Below are positions 41,652 to 51,137 of a DNA stretch of 64,000 bases, in pieces. Origin of the DNA: Terrimonas ginsenosidimutans. GTDB taxonomy: Bacteria > Bacteroidota > Bacteroidia > Chitinophagales > Chitinophagaceae. Each line of letters opens with the position of its first letter. The stretch's first letter is position 1. Made by a program: the position numbers and the translations under genes. The notes below the pieces were generated by a model. That model worked only from the letters and a program-made list of their open reading frames with translations. It ran no database searches and was not told where the DNA came from. The DNA is taken from assembly GCF_022012415.1 (NCBI RefSeq), contig NZ_JAKLTR010000003.1, positions 372,001-436,000 of the forward strand, given 5' to 3'.

Positions 41652-43040
41652 ATGCCCGTATATAACGCATATAACATGCTGACAGGTGCTGATTTTTATC
41701 TCGCACCGTTATGCCTGCTGATCCTGTATCTGCTTGCTTTTATTATGAAGCGAAAGTACCGGAATACTGAAATGGCGAAGTATATCATGCCCGCCCTGAC
41801 TATCCGGTTTGTCTGCGCGATCATCTACACTCTGGTGCTGGTATATTATTATGGTATGGGAGACAGCTTTAACTATTACCAGGGTGTATTGGACATGCAT
41901 CGCGCTGCTATTGATGATAAATCGGTGCTAAAAGAGATCTACTCGAAGGTCCAATTAGAACCGGGCGATAAGATGTACAATTACTTTTACTATAGTTCAT
42001 CGTGGTCGATCCGGTATTATATGCTGGAGTCGCGTACATATATGGTATCAAAGCTCGGATTACCTTTTTCCCTGATCTTTAATAAAAGCTTTCTTTGTAT
42101 TTCCTTTTGCATCAGTTTTTTTGCTTTTCTCGGTTCCTGGAAGGTCTTCAAATTATTTGCAGGGCTGTACCCTCACCTGGTGAAAAAAATTGCGTACGCC
42201 ACCCTGTTCCTGCCGTCCGTTCTTTTTTGGGGAGTATCCTTACTGAAGGACCCAATCTGCCTTGGTGCAATGGGTTTTTTGCTCTACTATCTCCATGCGC
42301 TTTTTATAAAAAGAGAGAAAATGACCGTGGCGGTTATATACATACTGTTGTCGACCTTCCTGCTGTATAATCTGAAACCTTATATTCTGTTCAGTCTACT
42401 GGGAGGGTTCTTCGTCTGGTTTTTCCTGCAGGAAAGAAAGAAGATCCAGCGGAAGGATATGCGGCAGGCTGTGACCGGAGCATTTTTGATCCTCGCGCTG
42501 GTGGCTTCCCTGTTTGCAATCCGGGGCGTCGCGCAGACAGAGGCGAATGCACAACTCTCGCCCGGGAATCTGGTGTCGGCGATCCAGCACCAGCAGAATG
42601 TTTTTTCCAGAACGGATGAAGGCAGCGGATCAAATTTTGCCGTAGATGGAGCTCCTAAATCGCGGATAGGCCTGATCCTGTATGCCCCATTGGGACTTGT
42701 TAACACCTACTTCCGCCCTTTCCCCTGGGATGTCCGCTCGCCACTCATGCTTTTCTCCGCACTTGAAGCACTGGCCTTTGCAGCGCTAACGATCATGTGT
42801 TTCAGAAGGCTGGGGGTTGGAACAACTTTCAGGACAATATTTTCCGACCCGGTGATCACCTTCTGTTTTGCCTTCAGCCTGATCTTTGGTGGAATTATTG
42901 GTATCACAACACCCAATTTCGGCGCGCTTGTACGCTATAAATTACCTTGCGTCTCATTTTACCTTCTTACATTTATTTTGGTGATGGATAAATCCGGTAA
43001 ATTCTCTCCTTCGTATTTTTTTAGTAAACGTTTATTCTAA
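41652..43040 (+). CDS. Multi-pass membrane protein, candidate polysaccharide polymerase (Wzy-like)
   Basis: 462 aa with about ten hydrophobic segments (LAPLCLLILYLLAFIM, LTIRFVCAIIYTLVLVYYY, FLCISFCISFFAFLGSW, FLLYNLKPYILFSLLGGFFV, GAFLILALVASLFAIRG, SFYLLTFILVMD). A larger soluble loop (about 300-360) contains VFSRTDEGSGSNFAVDGAPK. Size, topology and position among glycosyltransferases fit Wzy polymerases, which have almost no sequence signature. It could instead be a lipid-linked sugar transferase. The locus also encodes an ABC exporter, which normally works without Wzy. Confidence 0.55.
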   Translation: MPVYNAYNMLTGADFYLAPLCLLILYLLAFIMKRKYRNTEMAKYIMPALTIRFVCAIIYTLVLVYYYGMGDSFNYYQGVLDMHRAAIDDKSVLKEIYSKVQLEPGDKMYNYFYYSSSWSIRYYMLESRTYMVSKLGLPFSLIFNKSFLCISFCISFFAFLGSWKVFKLFAGLYPHLVKKIAYATLFLPSVLFWGVSLLKDPICLGAMGFLLYYLHALFIKREKMTVAVIYILLSTFLLYNLKPYILFSLLGGFFVWFFLQERKKIQRKDMRQAVTGAFLILALVASLFAIRGVAQTEANAQLSPGNLVSAIQHQQNVFSRTDEGSGSNFAVDGAPKSRIGLILYAPLGLVNTYFRPFPWDVRSPLMLFSALEALAFAALTIMCFRRLGVGTTFRTIFSDPVITFCFAFSLIFGGIIGITTPNFGALVRYKLPCVSFYLLTFILVMDKSGKFSPSYFFSKRLF

Positions 43041-43044
43041 TTTC

Positions 43045-44880
43045 ATGTGTGGAATCGCCGGTTCAATTAATTATGCTCTGGATATCCCAACCCTGACAAA
43101 AACGATGTACCATCGGGGGCCGGATGAGCAAACAACCTACCGTAAAGGCAATGTAGAGCTTCATCATCATCGCCTGGCTATCGTTGATGTGGCTGGCGGA
43201 GGCCAACCGATGCACTATCAGCAGTTTACCATCATTTTTAACGGGGAGATCTATAATCACCAGGAAATAAGGACCAGGCATCAGTTGCAGTGCCAGACCA
43301 GCTCAGACACTGAAACGATCTTGCACGCTTATGCCAGGCTTGGAAAAGAATGCTTTCAGGAATTTGACGGCATGTTTGCACTATGCATCCTCGATACGGA
43401 AAAAAGGGAACTCCTGTTCGTCCGCGACCGGGCGGGCAAAAAGCCACTTTACTATTACAAAGACGACGGACATCTGATATTTGCCAGTGAACTGAATGCG
43501 ATCAATACGCAGGTAAAGCTATCCATTAACGAGGAACATCTCCGGCAATATGTCCGAATGGGATATTTCTACAAAGAAGCTACACCTTACAAAAATGTAT
43601 GGGAACTGCCCGCCGGCAGCATCGCCACTATATCTCTTGACACGGTTGAAGTGAAGCTCCAAAAGTGGTGGGATATAGCCGCCATCTATAAAAAACAAGG
43701 GGAAGAAAACTTTGACCAGGCATTAGAAACAGTTGATGGAATGCTCCACCAGGCTGTTAAACGCAGGGTTGAATCCTCCGACCTGGAAGTCGGCTCTTTC
43801 CTCAGTGGCGGCATCGATAGCGGTATCGTATCGGCCATTGCCACGCAATACAATAACAAACTGAAGACTTTCACGGTGTCCTTCGAAGGAGAATATGATG
43901 AAAGCCCTCTTGCCAGGCTGGTCAGCGAACGCTATGGCACCAATCATCACGAGATCCGCATTTCCTTCGACTCCCTCGCGACCGACATTGAAAAGATACT
44001 CAGCAATTACGGAGAGCCTTTTTTTGACAGCTCTGCCATTCCCAGCTACTATGTTAGCCGGGAAGCAAGAAAACACCTCACCGTGATCCTTAATGGTGAT
44101 GGCGGCGATGAACTTTTCGGTGGCTATCGCCGGTATGTTCCATTCGCAAAATTTGACTTCTTCAATTCAGGGTTTATTGTCAAAAATCCCGCCCGGCTGA
44201 TGCATAACATCATGCCCGTGGCAAATAATAAGAAGTCGAAGTATAACTATATCTACCGGCTTATCGACTTCGCACGGAAGGATGGCCTGGCGGCCTACCT
44301 TTCCGCAACCATTGATAGCTTTGAAGGATATGAAAACAGGCTGGTCACTTCCCTGAACTATTTGCGCAAAGTGCAGATAGACTTTGAAAAGGTGAACCAA
44401 TCCGGCGAAAGCGGCCTGAAAAAGATCATGCACCTTGATTTTGACAGTATCCTGGCTGGTGACCTGTTGGTGAAAATGGATATCGCCACCATGGCGCACT
44501 CCCTTGAAGGAAGAAGTCCTCTTTTAAGCAGGGAATTGCTTGAATATGTTCCTTCTCTTCCTGATAAATTTAAAATACAAAGAGGTCAGACCAAATTCCT
44601 GCTTCGTAAACTGGCAGAAAGATATCTGCCTGCAGAACTGATCAACCAACCCAAGCGAGGGTTTGAGATCCCTTTGAAGAAATGGATTGACGGACTGCTT
44701 AAAGAAATGATCGCGGATTATATACTATCTCCGCAGGCATATTGCAGGCAATTTGTACAACCTGGATTTATTGAGGATATCTGGAATAGAAAACTTGACT
44801 GCGGTGAGGAAAAACGTGCAAAAATGATCTGGACACTTTTTGCGCTGGAAGTCTGGTATCGCAAGTGCTATTTGAAATAA
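43045..44880 (+). CDS. asnB: Asparagine synthase-like glutamine amidotransferase
   Basis: 611 aa. Class II glutaminase domain starting MCGIAG with nucleophile Cys 2, HHHRLAIVD, FNGEIYNHQEI and DTETILHAY; synthetase domain with the PP-loop VGSFLSGGIDSGIVSAIAT and NGDGGDELFGGYRRY. Full length for AsnB. In polysaccharide loci, AsnB paralogues (WbpS/WbmI type) amidate uronic acids of the repeat unit. The UDP-sugar dehydrogenase at 46772 would supply such an acid, so amidation of a sugar acid is more likely than asparagine synthesis. A hairpin CCCGTT-TTGC-AACGGG follows at 44895-44910. Confidence 0.9.
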   Translation: MCGIAGSINYALDIPTLTKTMYHRGPDEQTTYRKGNVELHHHRLAIVDVAGGGQPMHYQQFTIIFNGEIYNHQEIRTRHQLQCQTSSDTETILHAYARLGKECFQEFDGMFALCILDTEKRELLFVRDRAGKKPLYYYKDDGHLIFASELNAINTQVKLSINEEHLRQYVRMGYFYKEATPYKNVWELPAGSIATISLDTVEVKLQKWWDIAAIYKKQGEENFDQALETVDGMLHQAVKRRVESSDLEVGSFLSGGIDSGIVSAIATQYNNKLKTFTVSFEGEYDESPLARLVSERYGTNHHEIRISFDSLATDIEKILSNYGEPFFDSSAIPSYYVSREARKHLTVILNGDGGDELFGGYRRYVPFAKFDFFNSGFIVKNPARLMHNIMPVANNKKSKYNYIYRLIDFARKDGLAAYLSATIDSFEGYENRLVTSLNYLRKVQIDFEKVNQSGESGLKKIMHLDFDSILAGDLLVKMDIATMAHSLEGRSPLLSRELLEYVPSLPDKFKIQRGQTKFLLRKLAERYLPAELINQPKRGFEIPLKKWIDGLLKEMIADYILSPQAYCRQFVQPGFIEDIWNRKLDCGEEKRAKMIWTLFALEVWYRKCYLK

Positions 44881-44929
44881 AATTAACTCTCACTCCCGTT
44901 TTGCAACGGGACAATGTTTCATAAGCTAG

Positions 44930-46084
44930 ATGGCAAAATTGATCCGAACTACAACAGCTCCGCTGTCTTTAAAGTATCTTCTGCGCAACCAGATGAAGTA
45001 CATGAAGGATAGCGGTTTCGACGTTGTGATGGTAAGTAGTGAAGGCAGGGAGAAAAATGATGTGATCAACAACGAGCAATGCCGTTACGAGACCATCCCG
45101 ATGACCAGGAAGATGACCCCTCTTGCTGACCTCAAATCTCTTTGGCTTTTCTACCGCTTTCTAAAGAAAGAAAAACCGGAGATCGTTCACTCGCACACAC
45201 CAAAAGCCGGCCTGATCGCCATGCTTGCGGCAAAACTTGCTGGCGTGCCGGTCAGAATACATACAGTTGCCGGACTTCGTTTTATGACGGCGCAGGGATT
45301 TACCCGAAAATTACTTGTCTTCATGGAAAAACTGACCATGTCCTCCGCAACACATGTTTGGCCAAACAGTTTTTCACTGAAAGACTATATACAGAACAAC
45401 AAGCTTGTCAGGTCGTCTAAACTGGAAGTGATCGGGGAAGGATCAAGTAATGGGATCGACCTGCGACGGTTTTCCGCGGCGGCACTCAAAGAAGAGGAAT
45501 TGGAGAAAACGAAAAAGCTGATCGGCTATGATACAGATTTTTTCTATTTACTGAGCGTGGGCAGAATTGTAAGAGATAAAGGGATCGACGAACTGGTGCA
45601 TGCCTTTGAAGAAGTATATAGAACGAACGATCAGCTCAGGCTGATACTCGTTGGTGCTTTCGAGGACGAGCTCGATCCGATCTCCGATGCGGCACGCCGG
45701 CTGATCACTGACCACCCGGGAATAATCCAGGCGGGATGGAACGAACAGGTTGAATATTTCATGCATATTTCGCATCTACTCATACACCCCTCTCACAGGG
45801 AAGGGTTTCCGAATGTACTGTTGCAGGCCGGTGCAATGAATTGCCCGATCATCTGCTCGCGGATAGAAGGCAATATTGACATTGTTACGCATGAAGAAAC
45901 CGGATTGATCTTTGACGTAAAAGATCAGCAGCAGCTTGCCCGGCTGATGAAACGGGCCGTGGAAAGTCCTCAGCAAATGAAGGAATATGCTGACAGGCTT
46001 TATAACAAAGTAAATGATCACTATGATCAGCGTGTAGTCCATTCACGTATAGAAAAACGTTATCGCGAATTACTGAACAAATAA
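44930..46084 (+). CDS. Glycosyltransferase family 4 (c)
   Basis: 384 aa, GT-B. N-terminal domain with IVHSHTPKAGLIAMLAAKLA and VRIHTVAGLRFMTAQ resembles WbpT/PglA-type transferases that work near the initiating sugar; donor domain FYLLSVGRIVRDKGIDELVH, LRLILVGAFEDELDPI and HPSHREGFPNVLLQAGAMNC (E-x7-E region). Ends 4 nt before the PglD-like gene. Confidence 0.9.
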   Translation: MAKLIRTTTAPLSLKYLLRNQMKYMKDSGFDVVMVSSEGREKNDVINNEQCRYETIPMTRKMTPLADLKSLWLFYRFLKKEKPEIVHSHTPKAGLIAMLAAKLAGVPVRIHTVAGLRFMTAQGFTRKLLVFMEKLTMSSATHVWPNSFSLKDYIQNNKLVRSSKLEVIGEGSSNGIDLRRFSAAALKEEELEKTKKLIGYDTDFFYLLSVGRIVRDKGIDELVHAFEEVYRTNDQLRLILVGAFEDELDPISDAARRLITDHPGIIQAGWNEQVEYFMHISHLLIHPSHREGFPNVLLQAGAMNCPIICSRIEGNIDIVTHEETGLIFDVKDQQQLARLMKRAVESPQQMKEYADRLYNKVNDHYDQRVVHSRIEKRYRELLNK

Positions 46085-46088
46085 CCCA

Positions 46089-46709
46089 ATGAGCGAAAAA
46101 GATCTTCCTGTTGTCATTATCGGCTATTCAGGCCATGCCTATGTAGTGATCGATGCACTACAGCTTTCGGGCAGGCGGGTAACCGCTTATTGCGATCAGG
46201 AAATGAAAACAAACAATCCTTTTGACCTGGCTTACCTTGGAAAGGAAAGGGAGGCAACAGCGCAATTGTCTGCCAGCGATTATTTTGCGTCTGTTGGAGA
46301 TAATACCATCCGCAAAAAGATCTGTGATTTTGTTGGAGCGGCAGTGAACCGTCCGGCGATCACGGTGATCCATCCTGGGGCGACTATCGCATCTTCCGCA
46401 ACGGTAGATCATGGTGTGCTTGTAGCAGCGGGAGCAGTGATCAACGCCCTGGCTGTTGTTAGGACCGGAACGATCTGTAATACCGGCAGTATCATTGAGC
46501 ATGAATGCAGGATAGGAGAGTATGTACACATTGCTCCGGGAGCTGTACTTTGCGGTAATGTGACCGTTGGGGACAATACTTTTATTGGAGCCAGTTCTGT
46601 GATCCGCCAGGGGATCACTATTGGAACAGGTGTGGTGATCGGCGCCGGAAGCGTCGTTACCCGTGATGTGCCCGATGGAGCACAGATATTTGGAAATCCT
46701 GCAAGATAA
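46089..46709 (+). CDS. PglD/NeuD-type sugar N- or O-acetyltransferase
   Basis: 206 aa. N-terminal Rossmann-like part (LPVVIIGYSGHAYVVIDALQ, VTAYCDQE), then a hexapeptide left-handed beta-helix (HPGATIASSATVDHGVLVAA, GTICNTGSIIEHECRIGEYV with the catalytic-type His, DNTFIGASSVIRQGITIGTG) and VTRDVPDGAQIFGNPAR. PglD acetylates UDP-4-amino-sugars made by a DegT aminotransferase; one is encoded at 49323. Confidence 0.88.
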   Translation: MSEKDLPVVIIGYSGHAYVVIDALQLSGRRVTAYCDQEMKTNNPFDLAYLGKEREATAQLSASDYFASVGDNTIRKKICDFVGAAVNRPAITVIHPGATIASSATVDHGVLVAAGAVINALAVVRTGTICNTGSIIEHECRIGEYVHIAPGAVLCGNVTVGDNTFIGASSVIRQGITIGTGVVIGAGSVVTRDVPDGAQIFGNPAR

Positions 46710-46771
46710 AACCAGTTTTTTACGTTTAAGCAAAGCCTGCGTCAGAGCAGGTCTAAATTAACAATAGGCGT

Positions 46772-48301
46772 ATGACAAGTGAAGCAATTGTCCGGAAATC
46801 GATCAGCCCGATAACAGGCAAAGAGTATAATATCCCTGAGAATCCTTCAGATAAGGAAGGCATTGATCAGTTCATAGCCGGGCACCCGGGTAAAAAAGTG
46901 GTGATCGTACAGGGGCTTGGTTTTGTTGGTGCGGTAATGAGCCTGGTCGTAGCAAACGCGCTTACGGAAGAGTATGCGGTGATCGGAGTTGATCTGCCTT
47001 CGCCTGCTTCCTGGTGGAAGATCAAATCTATTAATGAGGGCATCTTCCCGGTCATTGCAGACGATCCCAAGATCGGCATCTTTTACAAACAGGCCCGGGA
47101 GAAAAAGAACCTCTATGCAACATTCGATCCGTATGCATACAGCAAGGCAGATGTGATCGTTGTTGATATTAACCTGGATGTACAAAAGCAGTCAGTAGAA
47201 AATGGCGAGCTGAAAGGTTTTGACATGGATCTTACTCCATTCAAGAAAGCCATTGCAAGCATTGGTGATAACTGCCTGCAGGATGTGCTGGTGCTGGTTG
47301 AAACAACTGTTCCTCCTGGTACCTGCGCAAAAATTGTAAAACCGCTGATCGAAGAAAAGTTACAGCAAAGAGGATTGCCTGTTGATGTGGTCAGGGTTGG
47401 ACACTCTTATGAAAGAGTAATGCCAGGGCCGAAGTATGTAGACTCGATACAAAATTTTTACCGTGTTTATTCAGGTGTGGATGAAGTGAGCGCGGATGCT
47501 GTAGAGAAATTCCTTCGCACCATTATCCGGACAGACGAGTATCCTTTAACAAGATTGGGTATCACACATGCAACAGAAATGGCGAAAGTGCTCGAGAATT
47601 CCTATCGCGCGATGAACATCGCCTTTATGGTAGAATGGAGCCGTTTTGCAGAAGAAGCAGGCGTGGATATCTATGAAGTGGTGAATGCCATCCGGATGAG
47701 ACCAACACATAAGAACATCATGTTACCAGGCCTTGGAGTGGGCGGCTACTGCCTTACCAAAGATCCTTTGATGGCCAGTTGGGCAAAGATGAATCTCTTC
47801 GGTAGTAAAGAACCTTTGCATCAGAGTGAAACGGGCGTACGGATCAATGACCGCATGCCATACTATGCCTTTGATTTTTTACGGTCACAGTTCCCCGGTT
47901 CATTCGCGGGAAAGAAAGCCTTGTTGCTAGGCGTCAGCTACCTCAATGATGTAGGCGATACCCGGTATACACCTGTATATGGTTTTTATCATCAGTTGCA
48001 GCAGGCCGGATGCACTATTACTGTGCATGACCCGCATGTTGTTTACTGGGAGGAAAGGAAATTGGATGTGACGCAGGATCTGCCGGCACTGTTGAAAGAG
48101 CCATACGATGTAATAGTGGTCACAACGGGCCACAAAGACTACAGAAATAATCCCGTGTTGATCCAGCAACTGCTGGAGCAGGAACCCGCATTTATTTATG
48201 ATACCATCGGGGTATTCACCAGGGAGGATATTGAAACATTATCAAAAAAACATACCGTACGCGTGATCGGCCGTGGCGATCTGAACGCAGTGAGCGCATA
48301 A
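46772..48301 (+). CDS. UDP-glucose/GDP-mannose dehydrogenase family (nucleotide-sugar 6-dehydrogenase)
   Basis: 509 aa, longer than typical (about 430). VVIVQGLGFVGAVMSLVVAN for NAD, VLVETTVPPGTCAKIVKPL, VRVGHSYERVMPGPKYVDSI, LENSYRAMNIAFMVEW and the catalytic Cys in LGVGGYCLTKDPLM. C-terminal domain LLLGVSYLNDVGDTRYTPVY. Oxidises C6 of a UDP-sugar to the uronic acid; an N-acetylhexosamine substrate (WbpA/WecC-like) is likely from the neighbours. The extra N-terminal 40 residues (SISPITGKEYNIPENPSD) are unusual. Confidence 0.88.
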   Translation: MTSEAIVRKSISPITGKEYNIPENPSDKEGIDQFIAGHPGKKVVIVQGLGFVGAVMSLVVANALTEEYAVIGVDLPSPASWWKIKSINEGIFPVIADDPKIGIFYKQAREKKNLYATFDPYAYSKADVIVVDINLDVQKQSVENGELKGFDMDLTPFKKAIASIGDNCLQDVLVLVETTVPPGTCAKIVKPLIEEKLQQRGLPVDVVRVGHSYERVMPGPKYVDSIQNFYRVYSGVDEVSADAVEKFLRTIIRTDEYPLTRLGITHATEMAKVLENSYRAMNIAFMVEWSRFAEEAGVDIYEVVNAIRMRPTHKNIMLPGLGVGGYCLTKDPLMASWAKMNLFGSKEPLHQSETGVRINDRMPYYAFDFLRSQFPGSFAGKKALLLGVSYLNDVGDTRYTPVYGFYHQLQQAGCTITVHDPHVVYWEERKLDVTQDLPALLKEPYDVIVVTTGHKDYRNNPVLIQQLLEQEPAFIYDTIGVFTREDIETLSKKHTVRVIGRGDLNAVSA

Positions 48302-48334
48302 GCGGTATTTCGACGTAACAATAAACTAACAAGC

Positions 48335-49330
48335 ATGAGCAAAAAGGTTTTACTATTAGGCGGAGCAGGTTTTATTGGATTTAATATAACCAGGTTCCTG
48401 GCCGAGAACAGGGATTATTCGTTAACGATAGCTGATAACTTTGCAAGAGGCAAGCAGGATGAACTCTTCACTGAACTGGTGAACAAGCATAATGTTAGAG
48501 TGATCGCGGGAGATTATACAGACCCCAAAGCGTATGATCAATTAGATGAGGAATATGATCAGTTGTATATGCTGGCATCTGTGGTGGGTGTTGATAACGC
48601 CAATTCTATTCCGCATGAGATCATTCGCATCAATACTGCTCTTATCTATAATACACTTGAATGGATGCGCCGCGCCAAAATAGGCAAGGTACTCTTCACC
48701 TCAACAAGCGAATGCTACGCGGGTACAGTGGATGCATTTGGTTACACCATTCCTACGCCTGAACAGGTGCCGCTTTGTATCGAGGATATCGGGCATCCGA
48801 GGTTCACTTATGCCGTGACAAAAATGCTTGGCGAGTCAGGGTTTTTGAACTATGGCCGCATGTTGAATATAGAAACGACTATTGTACGTTACCACAATGT
48901 TTATGGTCCGCGCATGGGCTTCAAACATGTGATCCCTCATCTGGCCATCCGGTTCAGACAGGGAGAAACTCCGTTCAAGGTTTATGGGCATGATCAGACA
49001 CGCGCTTTCTGTTATATTACTGACGCGGTAAAAGGAACCGTTCTGGCAATGGAACAGCCAAATACTAACGGTGAGATCTATCATATAGGAACACAGGAAG
49101 AGATCTCTATTGGAGAGCTCATCCACTACACCGGAGAACTCATGCACTTCAACGGGGAATATGAGAATGCCCCAACGTATCCGGGTTCTGTTTCCCGTCG
49201 CTGCCCGGATATTACAAAGGCAAGAACACAACTCGGTTTTGAACCGGAAGTAAGCTGGAAGGATGGCCTGAAACAAACTATTGGTTGGTATAACGAGTAT
49301 CTCGAACAAGGAAAAAAAGTATATGAGTAA
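48335..49330 (+). CDS. NAD-dependent nucleotide-sugar epimerase/dehydratase
   Basis: 331 aa, extended SDR. LLLGGAGFIGFNITRFLAEN, LASVVGVDNANSIPHEII, TSTSECYAGTVDAFGYTIP and FTYAVTKMLGESGFLNYG with Tyr-x3-Lys; VRYHNVYGPRMGFKHVI. Resembles SDRs acting on UDP-sugar acids. Its last 8 nt overlap the aminotransferase start, so it probably acts in the same pathway. Confidence 0.87.
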   Translation: MSKKVLLLGGAGFIGFNITRFLAENRDYSLTIADNFARGKQDELFTELVNKHNVRVIAGDYTDPKAYDQLDEEYDQLYMLASVVGVDNANSIPHEIIRINTALIYNTLEWMRRAKIGKVLFTSTSECYAGTVDAFGYTIPTPEQVPLCIEDIGHPRFTYAVTKMLGESGFLNYGRMLNIETTIVRYHNVYGPRMGFKHVIPHLAIRFRQGETPFKVYGHDQTRAFCYITDAVKGTVLAMEQPNTNGEIYHIGTQEEISIGELIHYTGELMHFNGEYENAPTYPGSVSRRCPDITKARTQLGFEPEVSWKDGLKQTIGWYNEYLEQGKKVYE

Positions 49331-50471
49331 TCAGCAACTGATCCCCCTAAGCCTGCCCAATATGGCAGGTAATGAATGGAAATACGTAAAGGATTGCCTC
49401 GATACAGGCTGGATCTCCTCTGTTGGTTCTTATGTGAACCAGTTTGAACAGATGGTTGCAGACTTTGCTGGCGCGAAATATGGAGTGGCAGCCGTGAATG
49501 GCACAGCTGCTTTGCATATCTCACTACTGCTGTCGGGAGTGAAAACCGGCGACTATGTCATCGTTTCAAACCTGACCTTTGTTGCGTCGGCCAATTCAAT
49601 AAAATATGTTGGAGCAGAGCCACTGCTGATCGATGCTGATCCTGCATACTGGCAAATGGACCTTGATCTGTTGGAGGAATTTTTATCGGAACAAACAGAA
49701 CTGAAAGGACAGGAGTTATTCTATAAAAAAGATGGACGCCGTATCGGCGCTATTATGCCGGTGCATATTCTGGGAAATATGTGCGATATGGACAGGTTCT
49801 TGTCCATTGTTGCGAAGTATCCGCTTCCTGTTGTGGAAGATGCGACAGAAGCACTGGGTACCACCTACAAGGGAAAACATGCGGGTACATTCAGCCCTCT
49901 GGCCTGTTTCAGCTTCAATGGAAATAAGATCATTTCAACCGGTGGCGGAGGCGTGATCGTTACCGACGATGAAGCACTGGCAAAACATGCTAAACACATT
50001 ACCACAACTGCGAAAGCCAGTCCTGATGAATATTATCATGATGAGGTGGGTTATAATTACAGACTGGTAAATATTCTTGCAGCTGTTGGTGTAGCTCAAA
50101 TGGAATTGCTGCCGTCTTTTCTTGAAAGGAAACAGGAAGTTGTTTCATTTTATAAAGATGAGTTGAATGGCGTTGCAGATATCCGGTTTCAGCAGGAGCT
50201 TCCTGAGGTAAAAGCCAATGGCTGGCTGTTTACCATACAAACCGAAAAGCAAGGACAGTTGCTGAACCATCTTAATGCAAATAAGATCCTCAGCCGCCGC
50301 TTCTGGATGCCGATGAACAAACTGCCGATGTATAAGGATTGCCCTTATATCACCAAAAAAGATGCGGCTGATTATATTTACAATACCTGCCTGAGTATAC
50401 CCAGTTCAACCAATATCACTGATGAACAATTGGAGATTGTTGTCCGTGAGATAAAACAAGCTTTATCCTGA
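49323..50471 (+). CDS. DegT/DnrJ/EryC1 PLP-dependent sugar aminotransferase
   Basis: 382 aa from ATG 49323 (overlaps the previous stop as ATGAGTAA). IPLSLPNMAGNEWKYVKDCL, GWISSVGSYVNQFEQ, VNGTAALHISLLLSGV, VVEDATEALGTTYKGKHAGT and the PLP-Lys in CFSFNGNKIISTGGGG. Adds an amino group to a keto-sugar nucleotide; with the SDR before it and the PglD-like acetyltransferase at 46089 it could produce an N-acetylated amino-sugar donor. Confidence 0.92.
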   Translation: MSNQQLIPLSLPNMAGNEWKYVKDCLDTGWISSVGSYVNQFEQMVADFAGAKYGVAAVNGTAALHISLLLSGVKTGDYVIVSNLTFVASANSIKYVGAEPLLIDADPAYWQMDLDLLEEFLSEQTELKGQELFYKKDGRRIGAIMPVHILGNMCDMDRFLSIVAKYPLPVVEDATEALGTTYKGKHAGTFSPLACFSFNGNKIISTGGGGVIVTDDEALAKHAKHITTTAKASPDEYYHDEVGYNYRLVNILAAVGVAQMELLPSFLERKQEVVSFYKDELNGVADIRFQQELPEVKANGWLFTIQTEKQGQLLNHLNANKILSRRFWMPMNKLPMYKDCPYITKKDAADYIYNTCLSIPSSTNITDEQLEIVVREIKQALS

Positions 50472-50474
50472 TCT

Positions 50475-51137
50475 ATGTATTCAATTATAAAACGGTTCTT
50501 CGATATTATTTTTTCATTGCTGGCGCTGATCATTCTCTCTCCACTGCTCATTCCGATCGTGATCCTGCTGTTGCTGACCGGCGAGCATGAAGTTTTCTAC
50601 CTGCAGGATAGGGTGGGGTATCGCAACAAGATCTTCCGCATCTGGAAATTCGCAACGATGCTTAAGAACAGCCCGAATATGGGTTCAGGGGATGTTACCA
50701 CGCGTAATGACCCGCGTGTTACCTTCATGGGCAAATTCCTCCGGATGAGCAAGCTGAATGAATTGCCACAGTTGATCAACATCCTAAAAGGCGACATGTC
50801 TTTTGTTGGTCCCAGGCCGCTGATGAAGGCGGGGTTTGACAGATATTCAGATGAGATGAAAGAAAAAGTATATCGTGCGAGACCTGGTTTGACAGGAATC
50901 GGGTCCGTTGTATTCAGAGATGAAGAACTGATCATTACGCAGAGCTCACTCCCTCCGCATGAATGTTACCGCCTGGTGATATTGCCATACAAGGGGGCTG
51001 TAGAGGTCTGGTATCAGCAACATTTTTCTTTCTATACGGATTTCATGATCCTTTTTCTTACAGCATGGCAGATCATTTCACCAAAGAGTGAACTGGTGTA
51101 TCGGATATTTCCTTCACTGCCGCCAAGAAGCTTTTAA
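50475..51137 (+). CDS. Polyprenyl-phosphate sugar-1-phosphate transferase (PglC-like)
   Basis: 220 aa, monotopic phosphoglycosyl transferase. N-terminal re-entrant helix FFDIIFSLLALIILSPLLIP, then LQDRVGYRNKIFRIWKFATM, SKLNELPQLINILKGDMSFV and GPRPLM, with the Asp-Glu-type catalytic region here reading LNELPQ. Length matches PglC (about 200) rather than WbaP. Starts repeat-unit assembly by loading the first sugar on undecaprenyl phosphate. Last gene before the terminator at 51301. Confidence 0.93.
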   Translation: MYSIIKRFFDIIFSLLALIILSPLLIPIVILLLLTGEHEVFYLQDRVGYRNKIFRIWKFATMLKNSPNMGSGDVTTRNDPRVTFMGKFLRMSKLNELPQLINILKGDMSFVGPRPLMKAGFDRYSDEMKEKVYRARPGLTGIGSVVFRDEELIITQSSLPPHECYRLVILPYKGAVEVWYQQHFSFYTDFMILFLTAWQIISPKSELVYRIFPSLPPRSF

